DNA of 64,000 nucleotides from Flavobacteriaceae bacterium PS02334 (GTDB lineage Bacteria > Bacteroidota > Bacteroidia > Flavobacteriales > Flavobacteriaceae): contig JASCOH010000012.1 in NCBI GenBank assembly GCA_029959295.1, positions 21,553 through 85,552 of the forward strand. The letters run 5' to 3'. The notes beneath the pieces were generated by a model. It saw only the letters and a list, made by a program, of their open reading frames with translations. It did not search any database and had not been told where the DNA came from. Shown here piece after piece: positions 1 through 8,992 of the stretch (positions within the stretch are counted from its first letter, which is position 1; every line of letters begins with the position of its first letter). The translations under genes and the position numbers were made by a program.

Positions 1-262
1 AAAGAGCTATTTGCTTTTCTTCAGACATTGAATTTTTTCTTATTTCAATTGAAAAAGATTTTTCACTTGTTTTAAAAGCATTTGCAAGAGAAGTTTCTGG
101 ATCATCTCCTGTTGGAAATAGTTTGCAGATTGAGCCACTTAAGTGACAATCTGGAAACTGTTTGCCTAAGCCGTTGTCATCAATGGCTATTTTTTTCGGG
201 CTATTTTGTGAATAAATAATTCCCGACCAAAACAATACTGTAATAAATAGTAATTTTTTCAT
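1..262 (-). CDS. Secreted protein of unknown function, C-terminus cut by window edge
   Basis: An open frame starts at the ATG at 262-260 and runs off the left edge, giving 87 codons. The first residues (MKKLLFITVLFWSGIIYSQ) are a clear Sec signal peptide ending in the SQ typical of Bacteroidetes. The mature part starts NSPKKIAIDDNG and contains two Cys about ten residues apart (DCHLSGSICK), which could form a disulphide. I do not recognise the family. It is the last gene of a run of small same-strand secreted or membrane genes. Confidence 0.75.
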   Translation of the reverse strand, partial: MKKLLFITVLFWSGIIYSQNSPKKIAIDDNGLGKQFPDCHLSGSICKLFPTGDDPETSLANAFKTSEKSFSIEIRKNSMSEEKQIAL

Positions 263-310
263 CTTTTTAATTTTTTTGATCGCTTGTGAAGTATTACACA
301 AAAAATCATG

Positions 311-553
311 TTATTGCTTTATATTACCTGGTAATATTGTGTTTTTCAAGAACACAATACAAACAAACAATAGATTTATCATACTGGTGAACATAAAGAC
401 AGCTACTGTTTTGTCTAGACTTGTAATTTTTTCACCTTCATTTTCAACATAACTAAGCATTTCATCATAGCTCGACAATTCAACAATAAAATATAGATTG
501 ACTATATTAAGAAATATGACGAAGATCAATGAAATTTTATTTTTTAAGTTCAT
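311..553 (-). CDS. Small two-helix membrane protein, unknown function
   Basis: Eighty residues with two hydrophobic segments (about residues 7-25 and 50-70) separated by an acidic loop (SYDEMLSYVENEGEKITS). This is a small integral membrane protein of the inner membrane by inference. It lies 48 bp upstream of the partial secreted gene on the same strand and may be co-transcribed with it. No family recognised; a real but uncharacterised small gene is more likely than chance because the helices and loop are well segregated. Confidence 0.55.
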   Translation of the reverse strand: MNLKNKISLIFVIFLNIVNLYFIVELSSYDEMLSYVENEGEKITSLDKTVAVFMFTSMINLLFVCIVFLKNTILPGNIKQ

Positions 554-667
554 AAAATTGCTTTAAGGTTTTGATTTTTGAAACGATGTTTCGGGATCAT
601 AAATTTTTAAATGCACTATATGAAATTTTCCAAATAGTGCATTTCAAAATTTAGTTGGGAAAATGGA

Positions 668-1129
668 TTACATTACTGTTACGAAATTACCGCTTCCGTT
701 GTCAGCTAATGTGTATCTTCCTGCTCTGATTGTGTATCCAGAAGCTAATCCAAGTTGTTTAGCAGTGTCAGCCGGAAGTACATAATCTTCTTCAACAGTA
801 ATTGTGTTAGATCCAAAATGGTTTCTTACTTGTTCAAGTCCTCTTTGGTTCGCTTCTAATACTAAATTTCCTCTTTCATTTGTAGTTGCTTGAAAAAAGC
901 GGAATTCTATAGTAATTGTTACGCTGCAAACTCCAAAGCCTCGGCAGTCACGTGAACGTCTTCCAAAATCAACATCGATAGACACTCTAACTCGCGGATT
1001 AGTTGCGTCTTCAATATTTGTAATGTTTTCAGTTTTTACTTCGTTGATTTGGTTTTCAACTATTTCAGAAGCGTTAGCGTTAAAGCTGAACAAAGCGATT
1101 GCCATAAGGCTGTAGAATAAATTTTTCAT
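668..1129 (-). CDS. Secreted protein of unknown function, tandem paralogue A
   Basis: A 153-residue protein with a signal peptide (MKNLFYSLMAIALFSFNANA) followed by a low-complexity E/N/T linker, a central segment with two Cys (RDCRGFGVC) and a C-terminal segment rich in G/T. It is a close paralogue of the next gene at 1221-1685: the signal peptide is identical and the last ~75 residues nearly so, while the linker and the strand around the Cys pair differ. Exported to the periplasm or outside by inference. No known family recognised. Each copy has its own AT-rich upstream gap, so independent transcription is possible. Confidence 0.8.
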   Translation of the reverse strand: MKNLFYSLMAIALFSFNANASEIVENQINEVKTENITNIEDATNPRVRVSIDVDFGRRSRDCRGFGVCSVTITIEFRFFQATTNERGNLVLEANQRGLEQVRNHFGSNTITVEEDYVLPADTAKQLGLASGYTIRAGRYTLADNGSGNFVTVM

Positions 1130-1220
1130 AATATTAAAGTTTTAAAGTGGCAGTCATTCAAAATTGATTTTATGAAGAACTTGCCTTGGTTGATTATTAG
1201 GTTTGTTTAATTTTTTGAGA

Positions 1221-1685
1221 TTACATTACAGTTGCGTAAGTTCCGCTTCCATTGTCTGTTAATGTATATCTTCCTGCTCTGATTGTGTATCCTGAAGCTA
1301 ATCCAAGCTGTTTAGCAGTATCAGCTGGAAGTACATAATCTTCTTCAACAGTAATTGTGTTAGATCCAAAATGGTTTCTTACTTGTTCAAGTCCTCTTTG
1401 ATTTGCTTCTAATACTAAATTTCCTCTTTCATTTGTAGTTGCTTGAAAAAAACTGATTTCGAGAGTAGCTGTTACGCGGCAAACTCCAAAGCCATTGCAG
1501 TCACGTGAACGTCTTCCAAAATCAACTGTGATGGTCAATCGAACTCGGGGATTAGTTGCGTCTTCAATATTTGTATTGTTTTCAATTTTTGTACCCTCGT
1601 TAATTGGGTTTTCATTGATTTCAGAAGCGTTAGCATTAAAGCTGAACAAAGCGATTGCCATAAGGCTGTAGAATAAATTTTTCAT
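1221..1685 (-). CDS. Secreted protein of unknown function, tandem paralogue B
   Basis: A 154-residue protein with the same signal peptide as its neighbour at 668-1129 and a near-identical C-terminal half (LEQVRNHFGSN, LGLASGYTIRAGRYTL). Differences cluster in residues ~24-75, including the Cys pair context (RDCNGFGVC). This is a recent tandem duplication with divergence focused in the first half of the mature protein. The product is secreted; function is unknown. Confidence 0.8.
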   Translation of the reverse strand: MKNLFYSLMAIALFSFNANASEINENPINEGTKIENNTNIEDATNPRVRLTITVDFGRRSRDCNGFGVCRVTATLEISFFQATTNERGNLVLEANQRGLEQVRNHFGSNTITVEEDYVLPADTAKQLGLASGYTIRAGRYTLTDNGSGTYATVM

Positions 1686-1903
1686 AATTTAAGGTTTATT
1701 GGATGATTTCATCTTGATTGGTTGGTTTGCGATGAAATTATCAGGTTTGTTTAAAAGTTTTTTTGTTTGATTTTTTTAAAATCATTGAAATCCAAACATT
1801 AATTTCATGAAGTTTTTCTAGATTGCTTTCAAAACTTGGGATGATCTCTTATTTTTTTCATTAGTTGGTTAATTTGGTTGAACTTTATTTACTTAACTAT
1901 TTA

Positions 1904-2614
1904 TTATTCCTTGTTTTCAAGAACATCTATTACGGCAGCAGTTGTAACAGCCTTTGCATAGCTTTCATTTTGTCCTTCAGCGGCTGCAATAATTCCATAG
2001 TGAATGTCCCATCTGCGATTCTTTTTTCTTCTGTGTACATAATTATTGCTTCTTATAATGGAAGTCGAAATCAATATTTTTTCTTTATCAGTAGTTGATA
2101 TTGCTACATTGGAAATGATTGATGATTCAAAGTTTATTATGTAAGTATTGATTTCATAAGCTGAAGCATTATCATCGCTCATTGTATTTAAATTTGTGAT
2201 TATGCTGTTAAGGTTGTTTTTGGCAACTGTTGATAATGCTGTGCAATTCGTGAAATTTAATTCTGAGTTTAGTAAAGTATTGATGTTTGCCAATTGAATG
2301 GATGTGTATGGAGTTTGTTGCATTGTCTGAAATTCTGTAAAAGTATTGGCTAGTTCTTCAATTTTTGAAATGGTAGTTGCTGTTGTAGTTGCTGTTGGAT
2401 TTGCGTAGTAAGCTTCTAAAATTTTATGGTAAAGCTCGCCGGTTTGGTCGTATGGATTTGCGGTATTTTGCGGATTCCAATTTTTTGGCTCTTCTTTTGT
2501 TTTCAACATTAGATTTGCATCGGTTTCTGAAGTAATAGTTTCTGAACTTTCGTCTGTTGAACATGAAGTAAAAATCAATGCGAATAGAAATGTTAGTGAT
2601 AATAGCTTTTTCAT
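1904..2614 (-). CDS. Lipoprotein of unknown function
   Basis: A 236-residue protein with a lipoprotein signal (MKKLLSLTFLFALIFTSC, lipobox FTSC) followed by a Ser/Thr/Glu-rich linker, as usual for Bacteroidetes lipoproteins. The body is rich in Asn, Thr and Ser and looks alpha-helical (repeated INTLLNSELNF, LNSIITNLNTM stretches). The C-terminus has a basic patch (VHRRKKNRRWD) then a segment ending EGQNESYAKAVTTAAV. Family not recognised. It lies upstream of, and on the same strand as, the tandem secreted paralogues. Confidence 0.75.
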   Translation of the reverse strand: MKKLLSLTFLFALIFTSCSTDESSETITSETDANLMLKTKEEPKNWNPQNTANPYDQTGELYHKILEAYYANPTATTTATTISKIEELANTFTEFQTMQQTPYTSIQLANINTLLNSELNFTNCTALSTVAKNNLNSIITNLNTMSDDNASAYEINTYIINFESSIISNVAISTTDKEKILISTSIIRSNNYVHRRKKNRRWDIHYGIIAAAEGQNESYAKAVTTAAVIDVLENKE

Positions 2615-3009
2615 GATGGGGGTTGTTTTAAGTTTGTTTTTATGCTAATTGTTTTTCTTGGAATATTAAAATTGAATTTAGAAATCTGTCGATTGAATTA
2701 CTTCCAAATTTCTTTCACAAAGCTATCTTGGGAATTTACGCTGTGCAAACACACATACTACGAATTCACGAATTACAAGCAACGAATTTGCGAATTCGTA
2801 GTAAGTTTGATGAGATTCAAACCATTGAAAATCAATGTTTTAAAATATATTTTTTTAAAAATTGGTTCACATTATTTTAAGATCTTTTTGTAGGATTAAA
2901 AAGTCGTTTTTTTTATGGTTTTAATTTTTTTTGCTTACATTTAGCATTGTAAATGTTAAAAAGACATTGTTTTTGATTCCCCAAATCTTAAAAGCATAGA
3001 ATTTTTATT
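2615..3009. other. Intergenic region with a palindromic repeat
   Basis: Divergent upstream region of the lipoprotein gene (minus) and the TPR/AraC gene (plus). It is very AT-rich. The only structure seen is the inverted repeat at 2756-2803. An 83-codon open frame on the plus strand spans the repeat but its composition (I/F/L/K/Y-rich, no recognisable domain) looks like chance reading of AT-rich DNA. A TACATTTA sequence (near-match to TAnnTTTG) lies about 70 bp before the plus gene. Confidence 0.6.
2756..2803. repeat. Inverted repeat with EcoRI-like core, REP-type candidate
   Basis: Arms TACTACGAATTC (2756-2767) and GAATTCGTAGTA (2792-2803) are perfect 12-bp complements. The inner bases continue as degenerate copies of CGAATT, so the element reads as several direct and inverted copies of a CGAATT unit. 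I recall similar palindromes scattered in Flavobacterium intergenic DNA, but that is memory, not a search. Confidence 0.7.
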
Positions 3010-4704
3010 ATGATAAATAACCTCACACCATTTTTCATCATTTTGATGATGACTACTTTTGGCTTTTCCCAGCAAAAAAGAAATGCTTTGCCTGATTCTT
3101 TAAAGAATAAATCCTACGAGTATTTAGATAAGAGAATAGATGCTTTCGAGCAGGATACTTTAATGGCTAAATTTTATCTCAATTCTTATTTAGAAAAGGC
3201 AAAAACGGATAAAAATTTTAGCCAGATGGTAAACGCATATTCTAACATGCTGTTTTTTGTTCCTGAACAGTCAAAATATGCTTATGCAGATAGTATTGTT
3301 TCAACAGCCAAGCTGACAAAGGATAAAAACCTTATTGGTTCTGCCTATATTTCTAAGGGGAATTTTTATTATTCCATTAAAAACTATGTCCAGGCTTTAA
3401 ATTTTTATCTAAAAGCAAGCAATTATGTTTCTGAATCAGATGCATATCTCCAGTATGAATTAAAATACCATATCGCTGGAATAAAGTTGCATCTGGGCTT
3501 TAGCGATGAAGCATTGATATTGCTTAAAGATTGCGTTGAGTTTTTTAAAAAATCTAACGAATATGATTATCAAAGAGGTTATCTAAATTCATTGCATTCG
3601 CTTGGGTTGGTTTATAATCGCCTAGGAAAATATGATTTAAGTTCTGAAACTAATGATTTTGCAATAAAGGAAGCCCAGAGAATAGGCGTTCCGCTTACCT
3701 TAAATTATATAATTCATTCTGAAGGAGTCAATCAATATTTCAAAAAAAACTATTCCGTTGCAATTGAAAATATTCAAAAAGCATTGCCGGCAATTAGAAG
3801 AAATAATGATTTTGCCAACGAAGCTGTTGGATATTTTTATATTGGAAAATGTTATTGGGATCAAAATCAGCCAGAAAAAGCATTGCCCTATTTCAAAAAA
3901 GTGGATCGCGCTTTTGCTGAAAAAAAATACATACGTCCTGATTTGAGAGAGAATTATGAATTGCTTGTAGGCTATTATAAAAAAAATGGAGATGTGAAAA
4001 ATCAACTTTATTATATCAATAGATTAATGAAGGCTGACAGCTTGTTAAATGCCAATTTTAAATATATGTCTGGAAAAATCCATAAAGAATATGATACAAA
4101 ATCATTGCGTTATGCAAAACAACAAATCGAAAAAGAACTAGCAGGTAAAGAAAAAGTAACCGTTTTTTTGTATTGTTCCATTGCCTTCCTGTTTTTTTTA
4201 ACATTGTATTTTTTCTATCGTTATTATAACAACCAGAAACAATATCGCCAAAAATTTGAAAAATTAATGGAAGATCAAAAAGTACAGCAAAATAAAGAAG
4301 AGATAGTGGAACAAAAAAAGGAAACAGAGAGAAAAGAATTGGATATAAATTCAGAAGTGGTTCGGTCTATTTTGAAAGAGTTGGAAAAATTTGAGGCCAA
4401 AAAGAAATTCTTGGAAAAAGATTTGACCTTGGTAAATTTAGCCTCATCCTTTAATACAAATTCAAATTATCTCTCTAAAGTCATCAACTATTACAGAAAT
4501 AAAAATTATACGACTTATCTCAATGACTTGAGGATTGTTTATATAGTAAATCTTTTGAGAACCGAATCAAAATTTCGTAATTATACTATTAAAGCGCTGG
4601 CTGAGGAATCTGGATTTAGTACTCCTCAGCATTTTTCGAAAGCTTTTTTTTCAACTACAGGAATATATCCTTCCTATTTTTTAAATGAATTAAGCAAGAA
4701 CTAA
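3010..4704 (+). CDS. TPR sensor with C-terminal AraC-type DNA-binding domain
   Basis: A 564-residue protein: signal peptide or anchor (residues 1-20, ending FSQ), a long helical TPR region (~30-370, for example GSAYISKGNFYYSIKNYVQA and YFYIGKCYWDQNQPEKALPY), a single transmembrane helix (~383-405), a coiled-coil of charged residues (~410-445) and a C-terminal AraC/HTH_18 domain (~460-564, with IKALAEESGFSTPQHFSKAF as the second helix-turn-helix). TPRs would sit in the periplasm and the DNA-binding domain in the cytoplasm, making it a one-component membrane sensor-regulator. A distant paralogue of the same layout is at 56721-58481. Its target is unknown; neighbours are surface proteins. Confidence 0.88.
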   Translation: MINNLTPFFIILMMTTFGFSQQKRNALPDSLKNKSYEYLDKRIDAFEQDTLMAKFYLNSYLEKAKTDKNFSQMVNAYSNMLFFVPEQSKYAYADSIVSTAKLTKDKNLIGSAYISKGNFYYSIKNYVQALNFYLKASNYVSESDAYLQYELKYHIAGIKLHLGFSDEALILLKDCVEFFKKSNEYDYQRGYLNSLHSLGLVYNRLGKYDLSSETNDFAIKEAQRIGVPLTLNYIIHSEGVNQYFKKNYSVAIENIQKALPAIRRNNDFANEAVGYFYIGKCYWDQNQPEKALPYFKKVDRAFAEKKYIRPDLRENYELLVGYYKKNGDVKNQLYYINRLMKADSLLNANFKYMSGKIHKEYDTKSLRYAKQQIEKELAGKEKVTVFLYCSIAFLFFLTLYFFYRYYNNQKQYRQKFEKLMEDQKVQQNKEEIVEQKKETERKELDINSEVVRSILKELEKFEAKKKFLEKDLTLVNLASSFNTNSNYLSKVINYYRNKNYTTYLNDLRIVYIVNLLRTESKFRNYTIKALAEESGFSTPQHFSKAFFSTTGIYPSYFLNELSKN

Positions 4705-4737
4705 AAAAATCTAGATTCATATTGAGTTTTTTTAGTT

Positions 4738-5910
4738 TTATTCTAATAATTTTATTACTTTTTCTTCTTTTGAAGTTAGCAACATAATATTGCTGGTTTT
4801 CCAATATTCGCTTTGGAAATTGTTTCCGGCTTCAGACAAACTTTTGTGCTTGTAACGCGTTTTTTTATCTAAATCAAATTCTCCTTCTTTATAATCCATC
4901 ATCACGAAATCATTCACAAATTCAAAAGTGTCATCAAAGTTTTTCTTAGTTTTCACATAGAAATTTATACGCGATTGGCTGTAAGTCATTACATATTTTT
5001 CGCCGTCAATTTTAAAATTTGTTTTTTTCGCATGTTCGTTGATTTTGATTTTTGCAATCAACAAATTGTATAGTTTGCTGTATTTTTGATGTTCAGGAGA
5101 TTTTTTCAAATCGATTTCTAAAATCAGTTTTGTTTTTGAATCATAAGTCACAGAACCTACATAAAGGTCTGATTCTACTTCAGTTTTCGGAATTACCTTA
5201 ATGATTTCCAGCGCATTTCCGGCATTATCAGATTTTGTACGCAATTCAAAATCATAATCTTTATTGTTCAGCAGGCTTTTTACGGTTTTAAAATCATAAG
5301 CTTCTTCCATGGCTTCCCGAATATCAAAAAAAGTAATAGATTCTTTTCTGTCATTTATTGTTGCTTCATCCTTCTTTTCGTTCAATTTGAAAGTACGGCT
5401 CTGTTTTACATATAGATCTGAAGCGCCACTTTTTCTTTTGATATAATAATCTAAAAGTCCGTCAGAAAACTTTACAAATTTTCCGTTTAAATTGATGAAT
5501 TCTCTTCCGTAAGTATTAATTAAAAGCGATTTTTCAAGTCTTTTTTTGGAAGCATTTAATACGTCAGCAAGAATTTTATTGACAGGTTTGCTTGTTACAA
5601 CGACTTCTTCTAATTCATAACCGGCTGGTTCTAAATGAATTTCAAGATCATTTTTTCCAGATTCTAAATTGTAAGATGAGACTTTGTAATTTATATGATT
5701 TAACAACAAAGCCTTTGTTTCATTCGGAACCGTAATTCTGAATTTACCCTCCTCATTTGTAATTGTCCCGATATTTGAATTTTCTACGCCAATAGAAACC
5801 ATTTCAATCGGAAGATTTGTTCCGGTTTCTCGAATAATTCCCGTGTAAATTTTATTTTGTGAAAAGCCTAAAAAGGGCAGAAGCAAAAATAAATGTAATA
5901 GTTTTTTCAT
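4738..5910 (-). CDS. CarboxypepD_reg-like domain surface protein
   Basis: A 390-residue exported protein. The signal peptide ends at GFSQ. Residues ~20-95 form a CarboxypepD_reg-like beta-sandwich (YTGIIRETGTNLPIEMVSI ... NEEGKFRITVP), the plug-associated domain common in Bacteroidetes TonB-linked and surface proteins, followed by the boundary motif ELEEVVVTSKP. The rest (~100-390) is a beta-rich domain of unknown function. It lacks a TonB barrel, so it is a stand-alone member. Probably outer-membrane or periplasmic. Convergent with the TPR/AraC gene, with only 33 bp between the two stop codons. Confidence 0.75.
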   Translation of the reverse strand: MKKLLHLFLLLPFLGFSQNKIYTGIIRETGTNLPIEMVSIGVENSNIGTITNEEGKFRITVPNETKALLLNHINYKVSSYNLESGKNDLEIHLEPAGYELEEVVVTSKPVNKILADVLNASKKRLEKSLLINTYGREFINLNGKFVKFSDGLLDYYIKRKSGASDLYVKQSRTFKLNEKKDEATINDRKESITFFDIREAMEEAYDFKTVKSLLNNKDYDFELRTKSDNAGNALEIIKVIPKTEVESDLYVGSVTYDSKTKLILEIDLKKSPEHQKYSKLYNLLIAKIKINEHAKKTNFKIDGEKYVMTYSQSRINFYVKTKKNFDDTFEFVNDFVMMDYKEGEFDLDKKTRYKHKSLSEAGNNFQSEYWKTSNIMLLTSKEEKVIKLLE

Positions 5911-5980
5911 GATGATTTGGTATTTTTTTGGTTTTGTAATTTAGTATTTTAAGAATAACTTAACAAGTTTTATACCAAAT

Positions 5981-6007
5981 AAAAAAGCCCCAGATTTCTC
6001 TGAGGCT
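5981..6007 (-). terminator. Rho-independent terminator of aspS
   Basis: On the minus strand, a 9-bp stem (AGCCTCAGA / TCTGGGGCT, one G-T pair) with a 4-nt loop is followed by a run of six T, 23 bp after the aspS stop codon. Confidence 0.9.
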
Positions 6008-6029
6008 TTCCTGTATTTTTGAAAAATAA

Positions 6030-7775
6030 TTATTTTAATCTGATATGCAATTCTTCCAATTGTTTGTTGTCAATTACTGAAGGCGCGTCAATCATGACAT
6101 CGCGTCCAGAATTGTTTTTTGGGAAAGCAATAAAGTCACGAATCGTTTCTTGGCCTCCTAAAATGGCAACCAATCTATCCAAGCCAAAAGCCAAACCTCC
6201 GTGTGGTGGTGCTCCAAACTGGAAAGCATCCATCAAGAAACCGAATTGTGCTTTTGCTTCTTCTTCAGTAAATCCTAAATATTTGAACATCAATTGTTGT
6301 GTAGCCTTGTCGTGAATACGGATAGAACCACCGCCAATTTCATTTCCGTTTAAAACCATGTCATACGCGTTTGCACGAACTTTTCCTGGATCAGTTTCAA
6401 GCAAAGCCATATCTTCTGGTTTTGGAGATGTAAACGGATGGTGCATTGCGTGCCATCTTCCATTTTCTTCGTCTTGTTCCAAAAGAGGGAAATCTACAAC
6501 CCAAAGCGGTGCGAAAACTTCCGGATTTCTCAATCCTAAGCGTGTTGCCAATTCCATACGCAAAGCGCTCAATTGTGCTCTGGTTTTATTTGCCGGACCT
6601 GAAAGAACTAAAATCAAATCGCCTGGTTTTGCTCCTGTAATTGCTGCCCATTTTTTCAAATCTTCTTGATCGTAGAATTTATCTACCGAAGATTTTATGC
6701 TTCCGTCCAATTCATATTTGGCATAAACCATTCCTGAAGCACCCACTTGAGGACGTTTTACCCAGTCAATTAAATTATCGATTTCTTTTCTTGTAAATGA
6801 TGCGCAATCTGGCGCTGCAATTCCAACTACCAATTCGGCAGCATTAAAAACAGGAAATTCTTTATGTTGCGAAACTTCGTTCAACTCGCCAAATTCCATC
6901 CCGAAACGGATGTCTGGTTTGTCGTTTCCGTAAGTTTTCATGGCATAATCGTAGGTAATTCTTGGGAATTTATCTACTTCGATGCCTTTTATTGTAGAAA
7001 GCAAATGACGTGTCAATCCTTCAAAAACATTCAAGATGTCTTCTTGTTCCACAAACGCCATTTCGCAATCGATTTGTGTAAATTCTGGCTGTCTGTCCGC
7101 TCTCAAATCCTCGTCACGGAAGCATTTCACAATTTGGAAATATTTGTCCATGCCTCCAACCATCAACAATTGCTTGAAAGTTTGTGGCGATTGTGGCAAG
7201 GCATAAAATTGACCTTCGTTCATTCTACTTGGAACTACGAAATCTCTCGCGCCTTCCGGAGTCGATTTGATTAAATAAGGAGTTTCTACTTCACAGAAAT
7301 CCAAATCAGATAAATATTTACGAACTTCCATCGCCACTTTATGACGGAAAAGCAAGCTGTTCTTTACCGGATTTCTTCGGATATCCAAGTAGCGGTATTT
7401 CATTCTGATGTCTTCGCCACCGTCAGTTTCGTCTTCGATTGTAAAAGGTGGTGTCAACGCTGCGTTTAAAACAGTCATTTCAGTTACTAAAATCTCGATA
7501 TCTCCAGTAGACATATTTTTGTTTTTAGCTTCGCGCTCAATCACGTTTCCTTTTACTTGAATCACAAATTCTCTTCCAAGGGTTTTTGCTAGTTCAAAAA
7601 CTGTTCTATCAGTACGACTTTCGTCGAAAATCAACTGCGTGATGCCATAACGGTCGCGCAAATCAACCCAATTCATAAATCCTTTGTCGCGTGATTTCTG
7701 AACCCAACCCGCAAGAGTAACTTCGGTATTAATATGTGAAGCGTTTAATTCTCCACAATTATGACTTCTATACAT
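6030..7775 (-). CDS. aspS: Aspartate--tRNA ligase
   Basis: Class II aminoacyl-tRNA synthetase charging tRNA-Asp. With the start at 7775 the protein begins [14 protein letters not shown] and has 581 residues, the usual bacterial size. The N-terminal OB fold carries [20 protein letters not shown]; the catalytic core shows [18 protein letters not shown] (motif 2 region) and [12 protein letters not shown] (motif 3); the bacterial insertion (GAD) domain is present. An in-frame TTG seven codons upstream is rejected as start because it lies inside the predicted -7 promoter element. Single gene with its own terminator. Confidence 0.97.
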   Translation of the reverse strand: MYRSHNCGELNASHINTEVTLAGWVQKSRDKGFMNWVDLRDRYGITQLIFDESRTDRTVFELAKTLGREFVIQVKGNVIEREAKNKNMSTGDIEILVTEMTVLNAALTPPFTIEDETDGGEDIRMKYRYLDIRRNPVKNSLLFRHKVAMEVRKYLSDLDFCEVETPYLIKSTPEGARDFVVPSRMNEGQFYALPQSPQTFKQLLMVGGMDKYFQIVKCFRDEDLRADRQPEFTQIDCEMAFVEQEDILNVFEGLTRHLLSTIKGIEVDKFPRITYDYAMKTYGNDKPDIRFGMEFGELNEVSQHKEFPVFNAAELVVGIAAPDCASFTRKEIDNLIDWVKRPQVGASGMVYAKYELDGSIKSSVDKFYDQEDLKKWAAITGAKPGDLILVLSGPANKTRAQLSALRMELATRLGLRNPEVFAPLWVVDFPLLEQDEENGRWHAMHHPFTSPKPEDMALLETDPGKVRANAYDMVLNGNEIGGGSIRIHDKATQQLMFKYLGFTEEEAKAQFGFLMDAFQFGAPPHGGLAFGLDRLVAILGGQETIRDFIAFPKNNSGRDVMIDAPSVIDNKQLEELHIRLK

Positions 7776-7793
7776 GATCAAAATTTTAGATGG

Positions 7794-7801
7794 CAAATTT
7801 A
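7794..7801 (-). promoter_or_regulatory. -7 promoter element of aspS
   Basis: TAAATTTG on the minus strand fits the Bacteroidetes -7 consensus TAnnTTTG and lies 18 bp upstream of the ATG at 7775, implying a leader of about 15 nt. No clear -33 TTG was seen. Confidence 0.6.
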
Positions 7802-7882
7802 GTGATAATTGTGAATTAAGGATGATAAACTTGAATTTTAAAAGTAAGAAATTTTAAAGAAGTGATTCAAGTTTATGCAAAT

Positions 7883-7909
7883 AAAAAAAGCTGCCTTTTC
7901 AGACAGCTT
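7883..7909 (-). terminator. Terminator of the small lipoprotein gene
   Basis: On the minus strand AAGCTGTC ... GGCAGCTT forms an 8-bp stem with a 6-nt loop, followed by seven T, 24 bp after the stop codon at 7933. Confidence 0.88.
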
Positions 7910-7932
7910 AGTTTTCTTGTTCAAGCCAAAAA

Positions 7933-8337
7933 TTATTTTACGGCTTGTGCTTGAGCATTTGCTAACGCTGTAGCAAAATCAGCCCATTTTTTTGCATCTT
8001 CTGGTGTCATTTTAGCAGCAGCAGCTTGAGCTTTAGAAGTCCATTCTGTAGCTTTTCCTTGCAATTCAGCAATTTTAGCAGCATCTTTATCTTGAGCCGC
8101 TTTAATTACGTCTTCTGAGTATTTTGCATAGTCAGAAGCAAATTTTTGCAATTCATCATTGCTAAAAGTAGGAACTTCAACAGTTGTTGTAGTTTTTGTT
8201 TCCTCAACTACTGGTGCTTCAGTTTCAGCAACCGTTGTTGAATCTGTAGTTTCAGTTTCTACTTTTACTTCATCTTTTTTGCAAGATACCATTGTTGTTA
8301 AACCAACCACTGATAATGCGAATAATACTTTTTTCAT
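7933..8337 (-). CDS. Small helical lipoprotein, unknown function
   Basis: A 134-residue lipoprotein with lipobox MVSC at residues 16-19, a Thr/Glu/Val-rich linker (about 22-55, ETETTDSTTVAETEAPVVEE) and a Lys/Ala-rich helical domain (AKYSEDVIKAAQDKDAAKIA). Outer-membrane anchored by inference. It has its own terminator, so it is probably monocistronic. The helical domain resembles small periplasmic bundle proteins but no family is certain. Confidence 0.8.
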   Translation of the reverse strand: MKKVLFALSVVGLTTMVSCKKDEVKVETETTDSTTVAETEAPVVEETKTTTTVEVPTFSNDELQKFASDYAKYSEDVIKAAQDKDAAKIAELQGKATEWTSKAQAAAAKMTPEDAKKWADFATALANAQAQAVK

Positions 8338-8545
8338 AAAAAATTAATAATTAAAATTTAGTATTATAAATGTAAGGAATTAATCTGTACGAATTACTTG
8401 TTTTTTGCAAAAATGTTCTTTCAATTGTTATTAACAGATAAAAAAAACTTGAATTTTTTAATTTTTAGAAATACTTCCAATGTTAAGTTTTTAGTCAATG
8501 TTATCAAATTGTTATGTAAAAGTTTTTTTAATGTAAACTTATTTT

Positions 8546-8553
8546 TATATTTG
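8546..8553 (+). promoter_or_regulatory. -7 promoter element of the YwqK-like gene
   Basis: TATATTTG matches TAnnTTTG and lies 34 bp before the ATG at 8588. A -33 TTG at the right distance was not found. Confidence 0.5.
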
Positions 8554-8587
8554 ATAAAGAATTTACAAACTTTAAAATACTAAGACA

Positions 8588-8935
8588 ATGAAAAAGTACA
8601 TGTTAATCGGGATTATGCTAGTATCAGGAGTTACTTTTGCACAAGAAACTGCGCACAAATATGAAATCGTTGATAATACTGTAAAAGCTACTTATTTTCA
8701 TGAAAATGGAAAAGTTAGCCAAGAAGGTTTTTACAAAGATGGCAAAGTTCACGGCAAATGGATCTCTTATGACGAAAGCGGCAATAAAAAATCCTTAGGC
8801 GAATATTCAAATGGACAAAAAACCGGAAAATGGTTTTTTTGGACTGACAATAATTTAAGCGAAGTTGATTATTCTGACAGCAGAGTAGCGCAGGTGAAAA
8901 ACTGGAAGCAAGATGCTGTTGCCAACAGAAACTAA
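8588..8935 (+). CDS. Secreted YwqK/MORN-repeat-like protein
   Basis: A 115-residue exported protein: signal peptide (MKKYMLIGIMLVSGVTFAQ) then tandem MORN-variant strands, seen as YFHENGKVSQEGFYKDGKVH and GEYSNGQKTGKWFFW. Such proteins are often annotated as YwqK-family 'antitoxin' proteins, but there is no toxin beside it here and I would not call it an antitoxin. Probably a periplasmic beta-meander protein. It ends 20 bp before a strong bidirectional terminator. Confidence 0.78.
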   Translation: MKKYMLIGIMLVSGVTFAQETAHKYEIVDNTVKATYFHENGKVSQEGFYKDGKVHGKWISYDESGNKKSLGEYSNGQKTGKWFFWTDNNLSEVDYSDSRVAQVKNWKQDAVANRN

Positions 8936-8955
8936 TTTTTGAGTTAATTCAAAAG

Positions 8956-8988
8956 AAAATCCATTAGTGAAAGCTAATGGATTTTTTT
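8956..8988. terminator. Bidirectional terminator
   Basis: Perfect 12-bp arms AAAATCCATTAG and CTAATGGATTTT with a 6-nt loop, with T runs on both strands. It separates the convergent genes ending at 8935 and 8993 and serves both. Confidence 0.92.
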
Positions 8989-8992
8989 ATAC

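Noticed and set aside
2642-2893. Plus-strand 83-codon ORF
   Set aside because: It spans the inverted repeat at 2756-2803, is compositionally random for AT-rich DNA and has no recognisable domain or start context.
8588-8935. Antitoxin annotation for the YwqK/MORN-like gene
   Set aside because: No toxin gene lies beside it and it has a signal peptide; only the repeat fold is supported.
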